64,000 bases of DNA from Flaviramulus sp. BrNp1-15 (GTDB lineage: Bacteria; Bacteroidota; Bacteroidia; Flavobacteriales; Flavobacteriaceae). Each line of letters begins with the position of its first letter. Positions within the stretch are counted from its first letter, which is position 1. The translations under genes and the position numbers were made by a program. Positions 59,334 to 64,000 of the stretch are shown here, piece after piece. A model generated the notes under the pieces. It was not told the DNA's origin. It saw only the letters and a program-made list of their open reading frames with translations, and ran no database searches. The stretch lies in the NCBI RefSeq assembly GCF_022259695.1, contig NZ_CP092099.1:728471-792470 (forward strand). The letters are read 5' to 3'.

Positions 59334-60309
59334 CAAGAATGGTTTCTTTAATAGGCTTAAAGTTATAATTTAGAGTTTCTTTAACTTTATTACTGTTATA
59401 ACTTGTTTCGGTGGATAATGATTGCACTAAATGCTTGGTTAATTGTCTTCTTTTACCAGTCAATTTATGTTTTAACCAATCTAATCTCCAAGCTATTTTT
59501 AAGAGGAACATACTGGCTAATTTTTTAGGAGGTTTAGCGTTTACAGATTTTGCCAAAGTTTGTAAAAAATCTTTTGAAGTCCAGTTTTCTGCAACCAAAA
59601 CAAAACGTTCGTTAATAATGGAGCTGTTCATGAGTTTAATCATAATTTCAACAACATCTTCAACAGCAATTAAGGCAATACTACCAGAAGTATAATATTT
59701 TAAACCTTTATGAGCTTTTTTAAATAAACTTCCTGTACCGTAACGCCAAATTCCAGCACCTAAAATTACACCAGGATTAACAATTACAGCATCGAGTCCT
59801 TCTTGTGTACCACGCCAAACTTCCATTTCGGCACCATATTTTGTTATGGCATATACATTATTATCTGCTTCAGGATTCCAATTTGTATTTTCAGTTATAG
59901 ATTTGTTGTTCATTGTTTTTCCTAATGTTGCAACAGAACTTACATAACAAAGTTTTTTAACTGCATTAGAAATACTAAGGTTCACAATATTAGCTGTTCC
60001 TTCTATATTGGTTTGTCGTAAAAGTTGATATTTGTCGGGTTCAAATGATACAAAAGCAGCACAATGGTAAACATGAGTAACATTTTTAAAAGCTTCAGAC
60101 AAATTAGGAATGTCTAAAATATCAGCTTCTATCCATTCAATAGAATTATAAAGAGATTCATAATCTTTAGTGTAATAAGTAAACACACTTTTCACATTAT
60201 TTAATTTACGCTCGTTTCTATAAATAGCTTTTACTTTTTTATTGCTACTAACAAGCTTATAAAGTAAATGTGCTCCAACTAAACCCGTGCCTCCTGTTAC
60301 TAAAATCAT
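59308..60309 (-). CDS. NAD-dependent epimerase/dehydratase family protein
   Basis: Extended short-chain dehydrogenase of 333 residues. Rossmann motif MILVTGGTGLVGAHLLYKLV with GxxGxxG at 6-12; catalytic YAITKYGAEMEV (Tyr and Lys in YxxxK) at about 152-163; NPGVILG about 178-184. The substrate is not readable; such enzymes often reduce or rearrange sugars or sterol-like compounds. Single gene, convergent with the pyrC operon and divergent from tyrS. Confidence 0.88.
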   Translation of the reverse strand: MILVTGGTGLVGAHLLYKLVSSNKKVKAIYRNERKLNNVKSVFTYYTKDYESLYNSIEWIEADILDIPNLSEAFKNVTHVYHCAAFVSFEPDKYQLLRQTNIEGTANIVNLSISNAVKKLCYVSSVATLGKTMNNKSITENTNWNPEADNNVYAITKYGAEMEVWRGTQEGLDAVIVNPGVILGAGIWRYGTGSLFKKAHKGLKYYTSGSIALIAVEDVVEIMIKLMNSSIINERFVLVAENWTSKDFLQTLAKSVNAKPPKKLASMFLLKIAWRLDWLKHKLTGKRRQLTKHLVQSLSTETSYNSNKVKETLNYNFKPIKETILAIGNQYLK

Positions 60310-60362
60310 GCAACTAATGTAAAGAATTATTCATAATACATAAGTAATTATACTCGTATTTT

Positions 60363-60370
60363 TATATTTG
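60363..60370 (+). promoter_or_regulatory. promoter -7 box for tyrS
   Basis: TATATTTG, 25 nt before the ATG at 60396. Confidence 0.6.
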
Positions 60371-60395
60371 CATAGTTTTGTAAAATAGATAAATA

Positions 60396-61691
60396 ATGAT
60401 AAAGAATTTTGTTGAAGAATTAACTTGGAGAGGCATGATACATACCGTAATGCCTGGGGCTGAAGAACATTTAATGGAAAGCATGCGAAGTGCTTATGTG
60501 GGTTTTGATCCTACAGCAGATTCTTTACACATTGGAAATTTGGTGCCTATTATGTTGTTGGCACATTACCAACGCTGTGGACATAGACCTGTAGCTTTAG
60601 TAGGAGGTGCCACTGGTATGATTGGTGATCCTTCGGGGAAATCGAATGAGCGTAATTTGCTAGACGAAAACACATTACGTCATAACCAAGAGGCGATAAA
60701 AAATCAGTTAGCTCACTTTTTAGATTTTGAAGGTGATGCTCAAAATTCTGCAATTTTAGTGAATAATTATGATTGGATGAAAGACATTTCATTTTTAGAA
60801 TTTATTCGTGATGTTGGTAAGCATATTACCGTAAATTATATGATGGCTAAAGACTCTGTTAAGAATAGAATTTCATCTGATTCTACAGAAGGTATGAGCT
60901 TCACAGAATTTACCTATCAATTAGTACAGGGTTACGATTTTCTTCATTTATATAAAGAAAAAGATTGCACCATTCAAATGGGTGGAAGCGACCAATGGGG
61001 AAATATTACAACAGGAACCGAACTAATAAGACGTATTGATAGCGGAAAAGGATATGCGATAACTTGTCCGTTAATTACAAAATCTGATGGCTCTAAGTTT
61101 GGAAAATCTGAAGGAGGAAATATCTGGTTAGATGCCAATAGAACATCACCATATAAATTCTATCAATACTGGTTAAATAGTAGTGACGAAGATGCTGAAA
61201 AGTATATTAAAATTTTCACTTTTTTAAATGAAGATGATATTAATACTCTAATTAAAGAGCATAATGAAGCTCCGCATTTACGTATTTTACAAAAGCGTTT
61301 AGCTGAAGAGATTACGGTTTTAGTACATTCTTATGAAGATGTAAATAATGCTATTAAGGCAAGTAATATATTATTTGGTAAATCTACCAGTGATGATTTA
61401 AAGCAATTAAATGAACAAACGTTTTTAGATGTGTTTGATGGTGTGCCGCAAACTCAAATAGAGCAGTCTGATATTGAAAATGGATTAGATATTATTGCAG
61501 CTTTGGCCGAAAAAGGAGGGTTTTTAAAATCTAATGGAGAAGCTAGACGTGCATTAAAAGAGAATTCTATTTCTGTAAATAAAGAAAAAGTTAAAGAAGG
61601 TTATAATATAACCTCAAATGACTTGATTAACAATAAGTTTGTATTGTTACAACGCGGTAAGAAGAACTACTTTGTTCTACAAATTGTATAA
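60396..61691 (+). CDS. tyrS: tyrosyl-tRNA synthetase
   Basis: Class I synthetase for tyrosine. TyrS type 1: [19 protein letters not shown] carries the HIGH-equivalent (HIGN, about 40-43), [11 protein letters not shown] is the tyrosine pocket, and [13 protein letters not shown] is the KMSKS equivalent (KFGKS, about 230-234). A C-terminal S4 RNA-binding domain (about 370-431) is present. Length 431 is normal. Single gene. Confidence 0.97.
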   Translation: MIKNFVEELTWRGMIHTVMPGAEEHLMESMRSAYVGFDPTADSLHIGNLVPIMLLAHYQRCGHRPVALVGGATGMIGDPSGKSNERNLLDENTLRHNQEAIKNQLAHFLDFEGDAQNSAILVNNYDWMKDISFLEFIRDVGKHITVNYMMAKDSVKNRISSDSTEGMSFTEFTYQLVQGYDFLHLYKEKDCTIQMGGSDQWGNITTGTELIRRIDSGKGYAITCPLITKSDGSKFGKSEGGNIWLDANRTSPYKFYQYWLNSSDEDAEKYIKIFTFLNEDDINTLIKEHNEAPHLRILQKRLAEEITVLVHSYEDVNNAIKASNILFGKSTSDDLKQLNEQTFLDVFDGVPQTQIEQSDIENGLDIIAALAEKGGFLKSNGEARRALKENSISVNKEKVKEGYNITSNDLINNKFVLLQRGKKNYFVLQIV

Positions 61692-61694
61692 AAT

Positions 61695-61726
61695 AATAAA
61701 GCCTGATTTTAAAATCAGGCTTTATA
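61695..61726. terminator. terminator after tyrS
   Basis: AAAGCCTGATTTT / AAAATCAGGCTTT, perfect 13-bp arms, extended by an AT pair on each side. Confidence 0.85.
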
Positions 61727-61833
61727 AATAACTAACTAACCAACTAAAAATTAATTTTTCTTTTTCTTAGCTGTTACTTTAGTCGTAAGTATTTCAACAA
61801 CCTTACAAAAAAATATTTTTTTATTGAAATGAA

Positions 61834-62814
61834 TTAAAGCACCATAAGGTTGCACCCGCGAATATCAGAATTATCAAAACGCCCAATAATTTCAAAGGAA
61901 TTATCGTTGTAAACTCTACCTAAATCTTGTGTTGCTATAAAAGCACATGAATTTATATTTGCTAGATCAATAATGTTTATTCCTCCAGCCTTTCCATGTT
62001 TTTGAATAGTAAGTGCATCTTCAGTATCACGAGTTAAGATTTTCATCCAAGGCGGACAATTAAAAGCTCCATTTCCTTTAGAATAAGCTTGACTTAAAAG
62101 CTCTGTCATACCATATTCACTGTGTATTTTGTCAACTCCAAAACCTGCTTTTAATTTTTGATGAAGTTCTGCTCTAATCAATTCTTTTCTTCTACCTTTC
62201 ATACCGCCAGTTTCCATAACGATAGTGTTTTTTAAATTGAATTTGTATGTTTCAACCAAATCTAATAAAGCAAAAGAAACACCAATTAAGAGTATTTTTT
62301 TTCCTTCAGAATCTAACTTAATTAAAGTCTCACTTAATTCTGAAATGTTATTCAAATAAAACCCACTTTCTATATGTTTAGATGTTTTAATCATGGAATC
62401 TACCATGTAAATTAGCGAAGATCCTTCACGCTCTAGATATGATGGTAATAAACCTAAAATTACATAATCTTCAATCTTTCCATAAAACTGTTCAAAACCT
62501 TTGGTAAAACTTTTATTATAGATATTTAAATCAGTTACAAAATGTTTACTTGTTAAGCTTCCTGTAGTACCTGAACTTGTAAATGTAGTTTTTATAGATT
62601 CTTTTGAGCTTAGAATTTCGTGCGATTTGAAAAATTGAATGGGTAAAAAAGGAATTTCCTTTATTGTTTTAACATCACTTGGATGTTTATATAATAAATC
62701 ACAAAAAGATCGATATACATTATTATTTTCAAACTGAAATTTAAAAACTTGTAACGCTAAGTTCTCAAATTCTGCTTCAGTTTTGATGTTAAAAATTGTA
62801 TTGTAATTAATCAT
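61834..62814 (-). CDS. LuxE-like acyl-protein synthetase / acyltransferase
   Basis: Adenylate-forming-type enzyme of the LuxE/PF04443 kind, 326 residues from the ATG at 62814; a TTG 54 nt upstream lies in the promoter box. Typical: LPIQFFKSHEIL (about 61-72), the nucleotide-binding TFTSSGTTGSLTSKHF (about 80-95), ETGGMKGRRKELIRAELH and HSEYGMTELLSQAYS. In luminous bacteria LuxE feeds acyl groups to LuxC; here no luxCD is near and such singletons in Bacteroidota are of unknown use, perhaps in O-antigen or lipid building. Neighbour of a T9SS cargo gene. Confidence 0.85.
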   Translation of the reverse strand: MINYNTIFNIKTEAEFENLALQVFKFQFENNNVYRSFCDLLYKHPSDVKTIKEIPFLPIQFFKSHEILSSKESIKTTFTSSGTTGSLTSKHFVTDLNIYNKSFTKGFEQFYGKIEDYVILGLLPSYLEREGSSLIYMVDSMIKTSKHIESGFYLNNISELSETLIKLDSEGKKILLIGVSFALLDLVETYKFNLKNTIVMETGGMKGRRKELIRAELHQKLKAGFGVDKIHSEYGMTELLSQAYSKGNGAFNCPPWMKILTRDTEDALTIQKHGKAGGINIIDLANINSCAFIATQDLGRVYNDNSFEIIGRFDNSDIRGCNLMVL

Positions 62815-62865
62815 ATTGTAATGTGAGTTCGATTGTCTCGATTTTACATTGGGATGTATCAAGAA

Positions 62866-62873
62866 CAAAAGTA
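62866..62873 (-). promoter_or_regulatory. promoter -7 box for the LuxE-like gene
   Basis: Minus strand TACTTTTG, about 50 nt before the ATG at 62814; it covers the TTG of a longer frame. Confidence 0.55.
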
Positions 62874-62882
62874 GATAAAATA

Positions 62883-62910
62883 AAAAGCGTTACTAAATAG
62901 TAACGCTTTA
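62883..62910 (-). terminator. terminator after the T9SS cargo gene
   Basis: AAAGCGTTACTA / TAGTAACGCTTT with AA loop; on the minus strand it is followed by a T-run. Confidence 0.8.
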
Positions 62911-62931
62911 AAATTTATATATAAGATTAAA

Positions 62932-63858
62932 TTATTTAATCACTAATTTTTTTGTTTCTACAGCTTCATCTTGAATTACTTTCATGATGTAAATGCCTGT
63001 TTTTAAATTTGAAAGATCTACTCTTTTATCAATTACTGTTTTGTTTAGCACTTGTTTTCCTAAAACATCAAAAACAAATACATTCATTTTAGCATTACTT
63101 TTACTAGATATGTTTATGTAACCTAGTGATGTTGGGTTAGGATTCATGTTGAAATCTTCGATTTGCTTGCCTTTGGTTGATAAAACAGTAGGATCGGTAA
63201 CTCTTATGTTGTCTATAGATAAATCTTCATCACCAGAGTTTAAATTATATTCTATAAAAAATTGAATATTATTATTACCAGAAAGCGAAATATTTCTAGT
63301 ATATTCAGTAAAAACTGAAGTTATTTCATCACCATCACCCGTCCCATTAAAATTTGTATCTATTCTTGGGGTACTGTTTGAAGCTGTTCCAGAAGTTTCA
63401 TCTCCTTCAACCCAAATTAAATTTTGTGAAGCACCACCATCAATTGAATATGTTATATGAACGTAATCAGCATTATCCCAATCTTGATTAGTTACATCAT
63501 CATCTTCTGCTAATAAAATACTAAAATCAATATTAGTAAGGCCTGTAACATCAATTACTATTGTTGATAGAGTTAATGGTAAAGTTGCCCCTTCACCATC
63601 AAGATCCATAGCCCCAAAATAATAAGAGCCTTCTTGACCAGTAATATTATAGTAAGAAGCAATATTTGTTTCATCTGTTCTTATAAAAAAATCACCCCCA
63701 GCTGTAGAAGGAGGAACAAAATCAGTAAATTCTGCAACAGAAGTGTTATAGTTACTTCCATTTGTGTTAGATTCGAAGTTTTCTTGATACAAAATTGTTT
63801 GCCCAAAAGAATAAGCAGATATTAAAGTAATAAAAAAATAAAGTGTAAAGTTTTTCAT
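62932..63858 (-). CDS. secreted protein with T9SS type A sorting domain
   Basis: Exported 308-residue protein: Sec signal 1-19 (LYFFITLISAYSFGQ). The main part (20-225) is a jelly-roll-like region with many Asp/Gly/Thr and the ILYQENFESNTNGSNY opening. The C-terminal 80 residues are a T9SS type A sorting domain (FNMNPNPTS, FVFDVLGKQVL, DLSNLKTGIYIMKVIQ, ETKKLVIK). The protein is sent across the outer membrane by the type IX system and probably attached to the surface. No catalytic motif seen. Confidence 0.9.
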   Translation of the reverse strand: MKNFTLYFFITLISAYSFGQTILYQENFESNTNGSNYNTSVAEFTDFVPPSTAGGDFFIRTDETNIASYYNITGQEGSYYFGAMDLDGEGATLPLTLSTIVIDVTGLTNIDFSILLAEDDDVTNQDWDNADYVHITYSIDGGASQNLIWVEGDETSGTASNSTPRIDTNFNGTGDGDEITSVFTEYTRNISLSGNNNIQFFIEYNLNSGDEDLSIDNIRVTDPTVLSTKGKQIEDFNMNPNPTSLGYINISSKSNAKMNVFVFDVLGKQVLNKTVIDKRVDLSNLKTGIYIMKVIQDEAVETKKLVIK

Positions 63859-63913
63859 AATAAAAGAGATTAATTAACCCTTAAATTTAATAATAATTAG
63901 AAATTAAAACTAA

Positions 63914-63939
63914 AAAAAACAGCTAATTAGCTGTTTTTT
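63914..63939. terminator. terminator between two T9SS cargo genes
   Basis: AAAAAACAGCT AATT AGCTGTTTTTT, on the minus strand downstream of the next gene. Confidence 0.8.
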
Positions 63940-63960
63940 AAATATATGATAATATTAACT

Positions 63961-64000
63961 TTACTTTATTACTAACTTTCTAGTTTCACTAGTGCCCCCT
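63961..64000 (-). CDS. C-terminus of a second T9SS cargo protein (cut by window edge)
   Basis: The last 12 codons on the minus strand read GGTSETRKLVIK before TAA. This is the final block of a T9SS type A sorting domain, almost the same as ETKKLVIK at the end of the neighbouring cargo protein. The rest of the gene lies outside the window, so its activity is unknown. Confidence 0.8.
   Translation of the reverse strand, partial: GGTSETRKLVIK

Noticed and set aside
61749-61850. Short minus-strand frame ending TTKVTAKKKKN downstream of the LuxE-like gene
   Set aside because: It has only a GTG start inside another gene's end and low-complexity content. It may be a gene remnant, but nothing supports translation.
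1-64000. tRNA, rRNA, CRISPR array, prophage, insertion sequence or defence island
   Set aside because: Read on both strands, no tRNA-like cloverleaf near gene gaps, no regularly spaced repeat array, no transposase, integrase or restriction gene was recognised.

Overview
The window is a 64-kb, AT-rich, densely packed piece of chromosome from a member of the Flavobacteriaceae (Bacteroidota), probably a marine genus. This is supported by the gliding genes gldE and gldD, two secreted proteins with type IX secretion (T9SS) C-terminal tails, an S46 dipeptidyl-peptidase, SemiSWEET, DUF3098, DUF4271 and DUF4296 proteins, a ribosomal L21 with an extra C-terminal domain, and many promoters with the Bacteroidota -7 box TAnnTTTG. 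I see no rRNA, tRNA, CRISPR array, prophage, insertion sequence or transposase. No gap between genes exceeds about 250 bases. Most content is housekeeping; the unusual material lies in fusions, tails, leaders and dispersed repeats.

Layout. 1-8.3 kb: tail of an unknown gene, RNase G, a 30-residue basic protein, HU, mutY, ssb, gldE-gldD, a metal-binding lipoprotein, then L21-L27. 8.3-12.7 kb: a beta-barrel protein, small unknown genes, adenosylhomocysteinase, a phosphopantetheinyl transferase and a GGGP-synthase-family enzyme. 12.8-18.5 kb: a probable thiamine-salvage locus with a thiamine-binding protein, PnuC/PnuT-type permease, a NadR-like kinase fused to DUF4301, ArfB, and a TPP riboswitch in front of a TonB-dependent receptor. 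18.5-25.9 kb: a degenerate Rieske-like lipoprotein, greA with a structured leader, a HIT protein, a histidine kinase, flavin reductase, DUF3127 with an SSB-type tail, aat, an AraC regulator, a cupin and tag.

26-31.4 kb: thioredoxin-like protein, a TonB-C-like protein, truB and uppP, an opposed glycerate kinase, then DUF3098 and ftsX. 31.6-39.3 kb: UbiA prenyltransferase, leuS carrying an in-frame palindromic repeat, a lipoprotein, SemiSWEET, alanine dehydrogenase, a YugP-type protease and a BI-1 family protein. 39.4-45 kb: a membrane-anchored MutS-like ATPase, a LytS/LytTR two-component pair and a DPP11-like S46 peptidase. 45-53 kb: omega-amidase, Ig-like lipoprotein, comF, glyS, a DUF3575 protein, an Lrp regulator and a saccharopine-dehydrogenase-like enzyme, with two copies of a roughly 80-107 nt structured repeat. 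53-64 kb: DUF423, pckA, hemD, DUF4271, a polyprenol-phosphate mannosyltransferase, dihydroorotase, DUF4296, an epimerase, tyrS, a LuxE-like protein and two T9SS cargo genes (the last cut by the window edge).

The genes that most clearly work together are the thiamine-uptake set, gldE-gldD, the S46 peptidase with general peptide use, and the envelope set uppP/ftsX. Nothing here is a plainly new defence or biosynthetic system. The best leads are the kinase-DUF4301 fusion in the thiamine locus, the SSB-like tail on DUF3127, the greA leader, the palindromic element living inside leuS, and the GGGCGTT...AACGC repeat family.
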